From assembly GCF_029893965.1 (NCBI RefSeq), contig NZ_JARXXP010000015.1:1-64000 (forward strand): DNA of 64,000 nt. The letters are read 5' to 3'. The notes under the pieces were generated by a model. It was not told the origin of the DNA and ran no database searches. It saw only the letters and a program-made list of their open reading frames with translations. The stretch comes from Paenibacillus sp. PastM-3 (GTDB lineage: Bacteria; Bacillota; Bacilli; Paenibacillales; Paenibacillaceae). A program made the translations under genes and the position numbers. Below are positions 34,819-43,808 of this stretch, piece by piece. Each line of letters opens with the position of its first letter. Position 1 is the stretch's first letter.

Positions 34819-35583
34819 ATGCAGCGTTATTTTGTAAGCCCAGAGCAGTTTGGCGCAGAGCAGGTGAGCATTGGCGGTGAAGATGCACGTCATATTGCCA
34901 AGGTGATGCGCGGGAAGGCCGGGGATAAGCTGATTGTCAGCGACGGGGTATCCCGCGAGGCTCTGACGGAGATTGCTTCGATTGAAATCGGTGAGGTTGT
35001 CGTGAATATTGTGGAACCGCTTGAAATGACGCATGAGCCGCGCATCCAGGTTACGGTAGCCCAGAGCCTGCCCAAAGGCGACAAGCTGGAGACGGTGATC
35101 CAGAAATGCACCGAGATCGGTGCTGTGGCTTTTGTTCCGTTTCTTTCGGAGCGGACTATCGTACAGTACGATGAGCGCAAAGAGAGCAAACGGCTGGAGC
35201 GCTGGCGCAAAATCTGTAAGGAAGCCGCGGAACAGGCGCACCGTAATATCATTCCTGACGTTCATGCTCCGCTCAGTTGGAAGCAGCTGCTCCAGAGCTT
35301 CAGCGGATATGACGCGGTCTACTTCTGTTATGAAAAAGAAGAAGGCTTGCAGCTGCGCAGCGCCGCCGCACCATGGATTGCCGGGTTGCCTGCCGGATCC
35401 CGGGGCAGGGTGATGGTTGTTGTCGGTCCTGAAGGCGGGTTCAGTCCGGAGGAATGCCGGGCAGCTGAAGCTGCCGGGGCGGTATCTGTAGGGCTTGGAC
35501 GGCGAATTCTGCGCTGCGAGACAGCCGGTATGGTTGCTGCAGCCTGCATTTTATATGAATCCGGAGAAATGGGGGGAGCTTGA
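34819..35583 (+). CDS. rsmE: 16S rRNA m3U1498 methyltransferase
   Basis: SPOUT-class methyltransferase of 254 residues that modifies U1498 of 16S rRNA. N-terminal PUA-like part (MQRYFVSPEQFG, DARHIAKVMRGKAGDKL), then the knot domain with LPKGDKLETVIQKCTEIGA (~77-95), VVVGPEGGFSPEE (~200) and the final LGRRILRCETAGMVA (~225). Length typical. ATGAGG upstream of the ATG is a modest ribosome site. Followed three bases later by mtaB, as in Bacillus. Confidence 0.95.
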   Translation: MQRYFVSPEQFGAEQVSIGGEDARHIAKVMRGKAGDKLIVSDGVSREALTEIASIEIGEVVVNIVEPLEMTHEPRIQVTVAQSLPKGDKLETVIQKCTEIGAVAFVPFLSERTIVQYDERKESKRLERWRKICKEAAEQAHRNIIPDVHAPLSWKQLLQSFSGYDAVYFCYEKEEGLQLRSAAAPWIAGLPAGSRGRVMVVVGPEGGFSPEECRAAEAAGAVSVGLGRRILRCETAGMVAAACILYESGEMGGA

Positions 35584-35586
35584 GCG

Positions 35587-36930
35587 ATGCCATCCGTAGC
35601 ATTTTATACTTTAGGTTGTAAAGTGAATTTCTATGACACTGAAGCCATCTGGCAGCTTTTCAAAAATGAAGGTTACGAGCAGGTGGATTTCGAGGGAACC
35701 GCCGATGTATACCTGATCAACACCTGTACGGTGACGAACACAGGAGACAAAAAGAGCCGGCAGATGATCCGCCGCGCCGTACGCCGCAACCCGGAAGCGA
35801 TTGTTGCTGTAACAGGCTGCTATGCGCAGACCTCTCCAGGCGAGATTCTGGATATTCCGGGCGTCGATCTGGTCATCGGCAATCAGGACCGTGAGCATAT
35901 TATGACTCATGTGAAGAACATTCAGGAGTCACGCCAGCCGGTCAATGCGGTGCGCAACATTATGAAGACGCGTGAGTTCGAGGAGCTTGATGTGCCGGGC
36001 TTCGCCGACCGGACGCGGGCGTTCATGAAGATTCAGGACGGCTGCAACAACTTCTGCACCTTCTGCATTATTCCATGGTCGCGCGGGCTGTCGCGCAGCC
36101 GTGATCCGAAATCGATTGTGGCCCAGGCACATCAGCTGGTTGAGGCGGGCTACAAGGAGTTCGTGCTGACCGGTATTCACACTGGCGGCTACGGCGATGA
36201 TCTGGACAACTACCGCCTTGCCGACCTGCTCTGGGAGCTGGACAAGGTGGACGGGCTGGAGCGCGTACGGATCAGCTCGATTGAAGCGAGCCAGATTGAT
36301 GAGAAGCTGCTGGAGGTGCTGAACCGCAGCTCCAAAATGTGCCGCCATCTGCACATTCCGCTGCAGGCCGGCCATAACGAGGTGCTCAAGGCGATGCGCC
36401 GCAAATACACTACGGAAGAATATTATGCCAAAATGCAGCTGATCCGCCAGGCTATGCCGGATGTAGGCATCACTACAGACGTCATTGTCGGATTCCCGGG
36501 CGAGACGGACGAAATGTTCCGCGCCGGATACGACTTCATGAAGGCTGTGAATTACTCCGAGATGCATGTGTTCCCTTATTCCAAGCGGACCGGTACACCG
36601 GCAGCGCGGATGCTTAACCAGATCGACGAGGAGATCAAGAACGAGCGTGTACAACAGCTGATCGATCTCTCCGAGGAGATGCAGCTGGCTTATGCCCGCA
36701 GGTTCGTCGGCAAGACCGTCTCGGTTATCGCTGAGCGCTCAGCCAAGGACGCGCCGGGCCGCAGCATCCAGCACGGCTTCAGCGACAATTACCTGCAGGT
36801 GTTCTTCGGCGGCGACGATTCACTGCAGGGCGAGCTCTGCCAGGTGAAAATTACCGAAGCGGGCATTAACGAGTGCAAAGGCGAGCTGGTTGGCGTCAGC
36901 CGGACTGCGCTTCATCAGACTGCGAACTAG
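35587..36930 (+). CDS. mtaB: tRNA t6A37 methylthiotransferase MtaB
   Basis: Radical SAM methylthiotransferase of 447 residues that converts t6A37 to ms2t6A37 in tRNAs for ANN codons. The N-terminal domain has the cluster Cys in LGCKVNFYDTE, INTCTVTN and VTGCYAQ. The radical SAM core has CNNFCTFCIIPWSRG (C-x3-C-x2-C, ~157-171), followed by the TIM-barrel (HIPLQAGHNEVLKAM) and a TRAM domain at the C-terminus (~380-440). The GCKVN start separates MtaB from MiaB. GGGGGGAGC precedes the ATG. Last gene of its operon. Confidence 0.95.
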   Translation: MPSVAFYTLGCKVNFYDTEAIWQLFKNEGYEQVDFEGTADVYLINTCTVTNTGDKKSRQMIRRAVRRNPEAIVAVTGCYAQTSPGEILDIPGVDLVIGNQDREHIMTHVKNIQESRQPVNAVRNIMKTREFEELDVPGFADRTRAFMKIQDGCNNFCTFCIIPWSRGLSRSRDPKSIVAQAHQLVEAGYKEFVLTGIHTGGYGDDLDNYRLADLLWELDKVDGLERVRISSIEASQIDEKLLEVLNRSSKMCRHLHIPLQAGHNEVLKAMRRKYTTEEYYAKMQLIRQAMPDVGITTDVIVGFPGETDEMFRAGYDFMKAVNYSEMHVFPYSKRTGTPAARMLNQIDEEIKNERVQQLIDLSEEMQLAYARRFVGKTVSVIAERSAKDAPGRSIQHGFSDNYLQVFFGGDDSLQGELCQVKITEAGINECKGELVGVSRTALHQTAN

Positions 36931-37307
36931 CAGGCCGGCGGGAGAAGGATGCAGCGTAAATGCCTCTGCGGACGGATACCCCGGTAAGATAGAGTATGTT
37001 TTCTTTTAATATAGCGTATCCAGCAAGGATTTCCTTTCCCGTCCGGGAGATGAAATCCTTGCTGCTGTTTGGGGTGACGTACGAGACTAAGTCAATCGCT
37101 GTGCGGGCGGCTTGTAACAGAGTGCTGCGCTTGAAGCACTGAAGAAAGGGTAAGGATTATGCAAGGGAGGCGGATCTCCGGAAACAAGTTTATCTAACTC
37201 ATCTACCTAGCTCATCTACCTAGCTCATCTGCCTGGCTGATATATGCAGTTGGAGTAACACTGGCCATTTCAGCGAAACAGCTTGCTGCTCTTCTCTGTC
37301 CAGCCAA
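36931..37307. other. intergenic region after mtaB
   Basis: No gene. It holds a large hairpin at 37021-37064 and three 13-bp tandem units (CTCATCTACCTAG, 37198-37236, the last diverged). A sequence near 37238-37257 (TATATGCAGTTGGAGTAACA) may be a worn copy of the palindromic unit that forms the array further right. Confidence 0.6.
37021..37064 (+). terminator. large hairpin, terminator-like, after mtaB
   Basis: CAGCAAGGATTTC (37021-37033) pairs perfectly with GAAATCCTTGCTG (37052-37064), with an inner TCCC/GGGA pair. Only GTTT follows, so the T-run is weak. Confidence 0.6.
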
Positions 37308-37497
37308 ATAGCTGCATTCCGTACACTTAAAAGTAAAGAAAACTCGCGTACGCCGCATATAACTGCAGTTTGTACAACTAAATCTGCCCGGATCAGCTCA
37401 ATCTGGTGAATTTGCGGCATTTTAGTTGTACAAAGTACACTTAAACAGGCGAGGCGAGGAAAAATAGAAGTTTTAGTTGTATAAAGTGCAATTAAGT
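37308..37497. repeat. array of palindromic ~25-bp units, copy 1
   Basis: Four related units at about 37311, 37361, 37421 and 37471. The last two read TTTAGTTGTACAAAGTACAC and TTTTAGTTGTATAAAGTGCA; the first two are the same sequence in inverted orientation. Each unit is an imperfect palindrome (TTAGTTGTAC-AAA-GTACACTTAA). Spacing is 50, 60 and 50 bp. The same order and spacing recur at 59878-60066. The last unit runs into a TATAAT (37498-37503) that may serve the NUDIX gene. Confidence 0.8.
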
Positions 37498-37529
37498 TAT
37501 AATCACAAATACATTAAGGAGCTATCAAC

Positions 37530-37967
37530 ATGGCGCATAAGCAAATTTCAGCGGGCGGCTTGGTATACCGGCGGGGCAGCTCCGGTCTGGAAATCCAGCT
37601 GATCGTAGACCGCTACGGCAAAGTGGCGCTGCCCAAAGGCAAGATGGAGGACGGAGAGACGGTAGAGGAGACAGCGCTGCGGGAAATTCGTGAGGAGACT
37701 GGCGCTGTCGGCGTTATCAAGGCTCCGATTGATGTCAATAAATACACTTTTGAGCACCACATATACGGAATCGTAGATAAAGAGGTTCATTACTTTCTGG
37801 TGGAGGCGGTCGGCGGGATCACCAAGGCACAGGCAGAGGAGATTGACGCTGTGGAATGGCATGAAGCAGAAGCCGCCTGGGAGCGGGGGAAGAGCATGAT
37901 GTATGCCAACAATGTCCCTATTTTACAGAAAGCGATGGCGCTGCTCTCCCGGACATTTACCGAATAA
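37530..37967 (+). CDS. NUDIX hydrolase
   Basis: Hydrolase of 145 residues for nucleoside-diphosphate-linked substrates. The Nudix box is complete (GKMEDGETVEETALREIREE followed by TG, ~41-62), with the helical Glu cluster REIREE for metal binding. Start and end (ISAGGLVYR, DAVEWHEAEAAW) resemble diadenosine-polyphosphate or 8-oxo-dGTP hydrolases, but the substrate cannot be told. TAAGGAGC lies before the ATG. Its -10 element TATAAT (37498-37503) directly follows the repeat array. Confidence 0.9.
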   Translation: MAHKQISAGGLVYRRGSSGLEIQLIVDRYGKVALPKGKMEDGETVEETALREIREETGAVGVIKAPIDVNKYTFEHHIYGIVDKEVHYFLVEAVGGITKAQAEEIDAVEWHEAEAAWERGKSMMYANNVPILQKAMALLSRTFTE

Positions 37968-38108
37968 GCAATCTAGTTAAAAAGTCCTGAATTCGCCGGG
38001 AACAGAAAATTAACTGAAAATAGGGTAAACACTTCAGGCGTAATTGTCGATATAGTGGAAGAGTGTGGTAATAACCACCGATAAACTTACTGCCTAAGGA
38101 GAGAACAG

Positions 38109-40334
38109 ATGACTGTGTACAGGAAAATGACGAAGATGCTCCTCATTCTGATATTGGTTACTGCCGCAGCTTTTCCGGTAAACGTCTTTGCGGCTACAGG
38201 CGACACGAACTCGATTGATTTTGACAGCTCGGCAAAAGTGGAGCTTACGGTTGGACAAACCCCCAAACAGCTTAAAGTATATGCCAACATTGAAGGGTCC
38301 TCCTCCAAAAAGGATGTGACAGCAGCTTCAACCTGGGTATCCTCAAATACAAACGCAGTCAGAGTAGTCAACGGGCTGCTGACCCCGGTCGATACCGGAA
38401 CAGCCATGATTACCGCTACATACCTCAATGCGGTAGCCACCCTGGAGGTGTCCGTTACCCATCCCTTTAAAGATTTGACCCTGGAGCGCAGCTCTGACGG
38501 GAATTACAAATTAGGTGACAGCGAAGAAACGCTGCACGTCACGGCCAAAGCCACAGGGGGACAATCGGCTACCTCTGTGAAGGATGTCTCGGCTGATGCC
38601 GACTGGAGCAGCTCCAATACAAGCGTGCTGACCATTGATGAAGGCCAGATTACGTTAGTAGGTGAAGGTACCGCGACCATTACCGCCAAATACAAAGGAC
38701 TTACCGCTACTTTTAAAGCCAAGGTAGAGCTGCCGTATTCAGCTATTGTTCTTAAACAAGATAATGTGGCTGTCAAGGAGCTTGAGCTGCTTGTCGGTGA
38801 TGATCCGGTAGAGCTGACGGCCGCGACCAAAGCGACCGAGAACAGTCCGGAAAAAGACATTGCCGATCAGGCAGAATGGACAAGCTCCAGCGAAAGTGTG
38901 GCAACAGTAGAAGCCGGTATTATTACAGTAGTAGGTTCCGGTAAAGCTGTAATTACAGCAAAATACCTTGGTGTATCCAAGTCGGTGGATGTTTATGTGC
39001 GTGCCCCTTATGAGGCAGTGCTGCTGACTCCTTCCGAGGATCAGACGCTTTTCCTGGGTGAGAGCCTGCAGGTAAAGGCGGAGATGAGAAACGCTGTAAA
39101 CTCGAAGCAAAACCAGTCATCCGATGCAACCTGGACTTCCGACAACTTGCTGGCGGCTACAGTTACTAAAGATGCTGCAGCAGCGACGGTTACTGGTAAG
39201 GCGGTCGGTTCGGCGGTTATTAAGGCAGAGAGCTTTGGTGTCAGCAAAACATTGAAGGTAACCGTGCTGCCTACAATCACTGAACTTGTTCTGGAGAAGT
39301 CCGAACTGGAAGCTTATACAGCGGACAGCGTCAGCCTGCCGAAGGTCAGCGGAACGAAGCTGGACGGAACGAAGCTGGATCTTAGCCAGGAAGTCGAATG
39401 GACCTCGGCTAACGAGGACATTGCTGAGATTAAGGATAACAAGCTGTCTGCCGTCAAGGCGGGAACCGTAACGCTTACAGGAAAGATCAAGAAGGGCAAT
39501 GTCTCCTCCGGTTCTTCCCCGATTCGTGACAAGAGCGTGGAGCTGAAAGTTACCGTACAGAACAAGGTGCTGGTGCTGATCGGGCCTGAGGATGCACTGG
39601 GTCTCGTTATCGGTGAAGAGCAGGGATTGCCGTCTGTAAATGCAGTGCTTGAAAACGGGGAAGAGGTTGATGTTACAAGCACTATTACCTGGGAAATTAC
39701 CGGAACCAATGCGGTCCTCAAGCAGACAGCGAACGGTAAAGTGATTAAAGGCCTGACCAAAGGGTCGGCCACACTTAAAGGCACTTATTCCAATAAAACG
39801 ATCAGTGTTCCAGTAACGATTGAGCAGAAGGTTGTGAAGCTCGTTGTTGAGCCGGGCACGGTGGATCTGAATCTTAAGGCTTCCAAAGCGATCAAGGTAA
39901 CCGGATATTTTGCCAACGGCAAATCGGCGAATTTCTCCGGTGCGATGAACTGGGAATCCTCGAATACTGCAGTGGCCACAGTGAAGGGGACGACAGTCAA
40001 AGCTGTAGCTGAAGGTACAGCGACAATAACCGGCTCCTATCAGGGTATCGCCGCTACAGTTAAGATCAACGTAGTGCCTAAGCTGACCAAGCTGACCGTG
40101 AATGAAACCAAGCTGGTACTTGCAGCCGGCGCTACCCAGAGCGTAGTGGCAACAGCATTGTATGATACCGGCAAAACAACCATCGTTACGGGCAGTGTGG
40201 TCTGGACCAGCTCCAAGCCTTCTGTAGCAAAGGTGAATGCTTCCGGTACAATTACAGCGGTAGGCAAAGGTACAACCTCTATCAAGGGTAAATGGAACAA
40301 CAAGACGGTGACCGTATCCGTTACCGTAAAATAA
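38109..40334 (+). CDS. secreted protein with eight BIG2 immunoglobulin-like repeats
   Basis: Exported protein of 741 residues. A signal peptide (~1-29, MLLILILVTAAAFPVNVFA) precedes eight bacterial Ig-like (BIG2) repeats of 75-85 residues, each with a W(V/S/T)SS core and a final G.ATITAKY.G-type strand (for example GEGTATITAKYKGLTATF, GSGKAVITAKYLGVSKSV, AEGTATITGSYQGIAATV). No catalytic domain, sortase motif or SLH repeat is seen, so how it is held at the surface is unknown. AAGGAGAGAACAG precedes the ATG. A terminator follows at 40345. Confidence 0.88.
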   Translation: MTVYRKMTKMLLILILVTAAAFPVNVFAATGDTNSIDFDSSAKVELTVGQTPKQLKVYANIEGSSSKKDVTAASTWVSSNTNAVRVVNGLLTPVDTGTAMITATYLNAVATLEVSVTHPFKDLTLERSSDGNYKLGDSEETLHVTAKATGGQSATSVKDVSADADWSSSNTSVLTIDEGQITLVGEGTATITAKYKGLTATFKAKVELPYSAIVLKQDNVAVKELELLVGDDPVELTAATKATENSPEKDIADQAEWTSSSESVATVEAGIITVVGSGKAVITAKYLGVSKSVDVYVRAPYEAVLLTPSEDQTLFLGESLQVKAEMRNAVNSKQNQSSDATWTSDNLLAATVTKDAAAATVTGKAVGSAVIKAESFGVSKTLKVTVLPTITELVLEKSELEAYTADSVSLPKVSGTKLDGTKLDLSQEVEWTSANEDIAEIKDNKLSAVKAGTVTLTGKIKKGNVSSGSSPIRDKSVELKVTVQNKVLVLIGPEDALGLVIGEEQGLPSVNAVLENGEEVDVTSTITWEITGTNAVLKQTANGKVIKGLTKGSATLKGTYSNKTISVPVTIEQKVVKLVVEPGTVDLNLKASKAIKVTGYFANGKSANFSGAMNWESSNTAVATVKGTTVKAVAEGTATITGSYQGIAATVKINVVPKLTKLTVNETKLVLAAGATQSVVATALYDTGKTTIVTGSVVWTSSKPSVAKVNASGTITAVGKGTTSIKGKWNNKTVTVSVTVK

Positions 40335-40344
40335 AGAAATCTGA

Positions 40345-40385
40345 TCTGCGAAGCGGCGGTTACAGCGCTTTGCAGATTTTTTTTG
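40345..40385 (+). terminator. terminator of the BIG2 gene
   Basis: ATCTGC-G-AAGCG pairs with CGCTT-T-GCAGAT, followed by eight T. Confidence 0.85.
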
Positions 40386-40418
40386 GCTAAAGCTATAGTA
40401 AACCCTAGTAATCCGATG

Positions 40419-40511
40419 TATAATTCTGAAAAGTACATAACAGGCGTATCCGGGTCAGGCAGAATATGCTGTACGCCACGGGCAAATTTAATTATCGGGG
40501 AGATGAAGCGA
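40419..40511 (+). promoter_or_regulatory. promoter and possibly structured leader of the ECF S gene
   Basis: TATAAT (40419-40424) without a good -35. The leader from about 40431 contains GGCGTA (40443-40448) and CTGTACGCC (ending 40477), which pair as GGCGTA/TACGCC plus CAG/CTG across a 7-nt bulge, 30 nt before the ribosome site. I could not match it to a known riboswitch class. Confidence 0.35.
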
Positions 40512-41072
40512 ATGGCGAAGAAAGAGTTATTATCGATCAGATCAATTGTAGCGGTGGGGATCGGCTCGGCCTTATTCGTAATTTTGGGGAGATTTGGTTC
40601 GATTCCCTCAGGCATTCCGAATACGAACATTGAAACAACTTACGCGCTGCTTGCATTGTTTTCCCTGCTGTATGGTCCTGTAGCCGGACTGCTGATCGGA
40701 CTGATCGGTCACACGCTGAAGGATTTTATTTTTTACGGCTCCCCCTGGTTCAGCTGGGTCATCTCCTCCGGACTGGTCGGCCTGATTATCGGCCTGCTGG
40801 TTGCCGGCATCTCCATTCAGGATGGTGTATTCGGTAAAAGAGAGATTATCCGCTTTAACCTGGCCCAGATTGTGGCCAATGTCATTGCCTGGTTCGCTGT
40901 AGCGCCAACGCTGGACATTCTGATCTATGCAGAGCCGGCGAATAAGGTATACACGCAAGGGCTGGTTGCCGGAGCGGCAAACATTGTAACGGTGGCTGTC
41001 ATCGGCACGCTGCTCGCAGCAGCCTATGCCAAGACGCGGACCAAGCAGGGAAGCCTGCGGAAGCTGGGTTAA
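40512..41072 (+). CDS. ECF transporter S component (UPF0397 family)
   Basis: Membrane protein of 186 residues with about five helices. The UPF0397 family pattern is plain: AVGIGSALFVILGRFGSIPS, GIPNTNIETTYALLALFSLL, LIGLIGHTLKDFIFYGSPWF and VAPTLDILIYAEPANKVYTQG. Such S components give substrate specificity to energy-coupling-factor importers. ATG 40512 is chosen because GGGGAG lies 9 nt upstream; the upstream open frame to 40383 overlaps a terminator. The fused ATPase and T component follow, so a complete vitamin-type importer is encoded here. Substrate unknown; a vitamin or cofactor precursor is likely. Confidence 0.88.
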   Translation: MAKKELLSIRSIVAVGIGSALFVILGRFGSIPSGIPNTNIETTYALLALFSLLYGPVAGLLIGLIGHTLKDFIFYGSPWFSWVISSGLVGLIIGLLVAGISIQDGVFGKREIIRFNLAQIVANVIAWFAVAPTLDILIYAEPANKVYTQGLVAGAANIVTVAVIGTLLAAAYAKTRTKQGSLRKLG

Positions 41073-41090
41073 ATTGAATATTTAGCAGAA

Positions 41091-41115
41091 AGCCGGTGAC
41101 AATCACCGGCTTTTC
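41091..41115 (+). terminator. hairpin between S component and ATPase genes
   Basis: AGCCGGTGA-CAA-TCACCGGCT followed by TTTC. It may reduce transcription of the ATPase and T genes relative to the S gene. Confidence 0.75.
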
Positions 41116-41169
41116 TGTTGAAATAAAGAGGATGCTATTGGAACGAATTATTGAAAGAGGAAGGTAGAG

Positions 41170-42876
41170 ATGAGCAAAGCCGTTATAGAATTTACAGATT
41201 TTAGCTTCACCTACCGGGCTCAGCAGGAGCCTACACTGCGCGGAATCAATCTGAGCATCAGAGCGGGCGAGAAGGTGTTAATTGTCGGCCCTTCGGGCAG
41301 CGGTAAGAGCACGCTTGCCCATTGTATCAACGGGCTGATCCCCTTTTACTACCCTGGAGAGACGGCTGGAAGTCTGCAGATCATGGGGAAGGAGCAGCAA
41401 GAGCAGAGTATTGCTGCATTATCACAATCGGTAGGAACAGTGCTGCAGGACCCGGACGGGCAGTTTGTCGGGCTTACAGTTGGGGAGGATATCGCTTTTG
41501 TGCTGGAGAATGCGGCAGTGCCCCTGCATGAAATGAAGGAGCGGGTAACAGCGGCGGCCAGGGCTGCCGGTATTGAGGAACTGCTGCCGGCTTCGCCGCA
41601 GGAGCTCTCCGGCGGCCAGAAGCAGAAGACGATGCTGGCCGGCGTACTCGCCGGCAATGTCGATATTCTGCTGTTTGATGAGCCGCTGGCCAGTCTCGAC
41701 CCTTTCACTGGTACCCGGACCATAGAACATATTGACCGGCTCCAGCGTGAAACCGGCAAAACAGTGGTCATCATCGAACACCGGCTGGAGGAAGTGCTGC
41801 ACCGGCCGGTGGACCGGATCATTATTATGAACGATGGGGTTATCGTGGCTGACCTGCCGCCTGCCGAGCTGCTGAGCTCCGGCCTGCTGGCCGGAACCGG
41901 GCTCCGCGAGCCGCTGTATCTAACCGCGCTGCGGTATGCCGGTGTGGCGGTAACGCCTGACCTCCAGCCCCAGCATCCCGAGCTGCTCCGGCTGGAGAAT
42001 GCCGCCGGACGGCTGCAGCAGTGGATTGACGGATACCGGGAGCAGACCACTCGGGCTGAAGCCGTTCCGCTGCTTGAGCTGAAAGAGGTCAGCTTCGGCT
42101 ATGACCGGGAGACGGCCGTGCTGGACAAGCTGTCGCTGACTGTTAACCGGGGCGAGATGCTGGCTATCGCCGGCAGGAACGGGGCCGGGAAGTCGACTGT
42201 ATCCAAGCTGATTTGCGGTTTTTATAAGCCTTCCTCGGGAAGCATCCTGCTGAACGGCCGTGATATCGGCCGGGATACAATCAAAGAGCGGGCGGAGCGC
42301 ATCGGCTTTGTGATGCAGAATCCGAATCATATGCTGTCAAAGACGCTGCTGTATGATGAGGTCGCCTTTGGCCTCAAACTGCGCGATGTGCCGGAGGAGC
42401 AGATCCGGGAGCGCGTTCATCATGTGCTGCGAATCTGCGGCCTGCATGAATTCCGCGAATGGCCTGTCTCGGCGCTCAGCTACGGGCAGAAGAAGCGGGT
42501 CACCATCGCTTCAATCCTGGTGCTGGAACCGGAGATTATCATTCTGGATGAGCCGACCGCCGGCCAGGACTACCGGCATTATAATGAGATGATGGAATTT
42601 CTGCGGGGGCTGAGCAGCCGGGAAATTACGGTAATCATGATTACGCATGATATGCACCTGATGCTGGAGTATGCCCAGCGGGCGATTGTGCTGGCGGACG
42701 GGAAGAAGGCGGGCGATGACCGGCCGGAGCGGATTTTGACGAACCGTTCTATTGTAGAGAAAGCTAACCTGAGAGAAACCTCGCTCTATACGCTTGCTCT
42801 AAAAGCAGGGCTGCAGCAGCCGGAGGAGCTGGTCCGCACGTTTATCGCTTTTGACAGGGAGGTGCGCCGCGGATGA
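41170..42876 (+). CDS. ECF transporter fused double ATPase
   Basis: Two ABC ATPases in one chain of 568 residues. First domain (~1-240): Walker A GPSGSGKST, signature LSGGQKQK, Walker B DILLFDEPLAS. Second domain (~295-540): Walker A GRNGAGKST, signature LSYGQKKR, Walker B IIILDEPTAGQD. This corresponds to EcfA1-EcfA2 joined, as in B. subtilis YkoD. It powers uptake through the S and T components encoded on either side. GAGGAAGG precedes the ATG, and the gene overlaps ecfT by four bases. Confidence 0.93.
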   Translation: MSKAVIEFTDFSFTYRAQQEPTLRGINLSIRAGEKVLIVGPSGSGKSTLAHCINGLIPFYYPGETAGSLQIMGKEQQEQSIAALSQSVGTVLQDPDGQFVGLTVGEDIAFVLENAAVPLHEMKERVTAAARAAGIEELLPASPQELSGGQKQKTMLAGVLAGNVDILLFDEPLASLDPFTGTRTIEHIDRLQRETGKTVVIIEHRLEEVLHRPVDRIIIMNDGVIVADLPPAELLSSGLLAGTGLREPLYLTALRYAGVAVTPDLQPQHPELLRLENAAGRLQQWIDGYREQTTRAEAVPLLELKEVSFGYDRETAVLDKLSLTVNRGEMLAIAGRNGAGKSTVSKLICGFYKPSSGSILLNGRDIGRDTIKERAERIGFVMQNPNHMLSKTLLYDEVAFGLKLRDVPEEQIRERVHHVLRICGLHEFREWPVSALSYGQKKRVTIASILVLEPEIIILDEPTAGQDYRHYNEMMEFLRGLSSREITVIMITHDMHLMLEYAQRAIVLADGKKAGDDRPERILTNRSIVEKANLRETSLYTLALKAGLQQPEELVRTFIAFDREVRRG

Positions 42877-43700
42877 AGGCCAGAATGCTGACCTATACGA
42901 AGCAGGACTCGCCGGTCCACCGTCTGAGCGGAGCAGCCAAGCTGATTGTGTTCATTGCCTGGTCACTGTCGGCTATGATCACCTACGATACGAGATGCCT
43001 GGTCGTCATGCTGCTGATCAGTCTTGTTTTGTTTAAAGTTTCAAAAGTGAGGTTTCAGGACTACGCTTTTGTGCTGTATTTCATCCTGTTCTTTTTCCTG
43101 CTTAATCATCTGGCGATTTTTCTGTTCTCCCCCTTGGAGGGCACACGGATTTACGGCACCCGCCACGATCTGTTCCACTTGGCCGGACGGTACACCGTTA
43201 CAGCTGAACAGCTGTTTTACCAGCTTAATATCGCGCTGAAGTATGCCGTTGTCATCCCGGTGGCGCTGCTATTTCTGCTGACGACAGATCCGAGTGAATT
43301 CGCCGCGTCTCTGAACCGGATCGGAGTAAACTATAAAATTGCTTATTCCGTATCGCTGGCTCTGCGTTATATTCCCGATATCCAGCGGGACTACGAAAAT
43401 ATCTCCTTCTCGGCACAGGCAAGGGGAATCGATCTTTCCCGCAAAGAGAAGCTGCCCCGGCGCCTCAAAAATATCGTATCGATCCTGCTGCCGCTGATTC
43501 TGTCGAGCATCGAGCGGATCGAGAAAATCAGCACGGCGATGGAGCTGCGCGGCTTCGGCAGCGGCCGGAAACGGACATGGTACATGGGCCGCCCCTTTAC
43601 GGGCAGGGACTATATTGCCTTAGGGCTGATGCTGTCACTGGCTGCGGCAGCGCTGATTATTACTTTTTATGACGGATCCAGGTTTTACAGTATCTTTTAG
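42873..43700 (+). CDS. ECF transporter T component
   Basis: Transmembrane coupling protein of 275 residues. N-terminal helices (~25-130) and the two cytoplasmic coupling helices, marked by the conserved AQARGIDLSR (~184) and MELRGFGSGRKR (~225), are seen. It links the S component to the fused ATPase. Start overlaps the ATPase gene end (ATGA), and AGGGAGG lies upstream. Similar to YkoC of Bacillus in position and motifs. Confidence 0.9.
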   Translation: MKARMLTYTKQDSPVHRLSGAAKLIVFIAWSLSAMITYDTRCLVVMLLISLVLFKVSKVRFQDYAFVLYFILFFFLLNHLAIFLFSPLEGTRIYGTRHDLFHLAGRYTVTAEQLFYQLNIALKYAVVIPVALLFLLTTDPSEFAASLNRIGVNYKIAYSVSLALRYIPDIQRDYENISFSAQARGIDLSRKEKLPRRLKNIVSILLPLILSSIERIEKISTAMELRGFGSGRKRTWYMGRPFTGRDYIALGLMLSLAAAALIITFYDGSRFYSIF

Positions 43701-43746
43701 ATGAAAGAATAGATTAGTATCACAGGGCAGTTTGAAGTATAATAGT

Positions 43747-43782
43747 ACAGCGATTCTCCCGGTTAAGGAGAACCGCTGTACG
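43747..43782 (-). terminator. hairpin between the convergent ecfT and Na/Pi transporter genes
   Basis: ACAGCGATTCTCC pairs with GGAGAACCGCTGT with one mismatch around a 7-nt loop. It lies between two converging genes and may serve both; no strong T-run. Confidence 0.55.
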
Positions 43783-43808
43783 GGCGCCTTTCGGCAGGCA
43801 GAAGCAGA

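Noticed and set aside
37198..37236. 13-bp tandem units (CTCATCTACCTAG) as a regulatory array
   Set aside because: Only three units, the last diverged, far from a start codon; most simply a small slippage repeat.
40431..40511. ZTP, TPP, cobalamin or folate riboswitch before the ECF S gene
   Set aside because: Short similarities (GGGCA, GTCAGG) are present, but the conserved cores and pairing of these classes are not.
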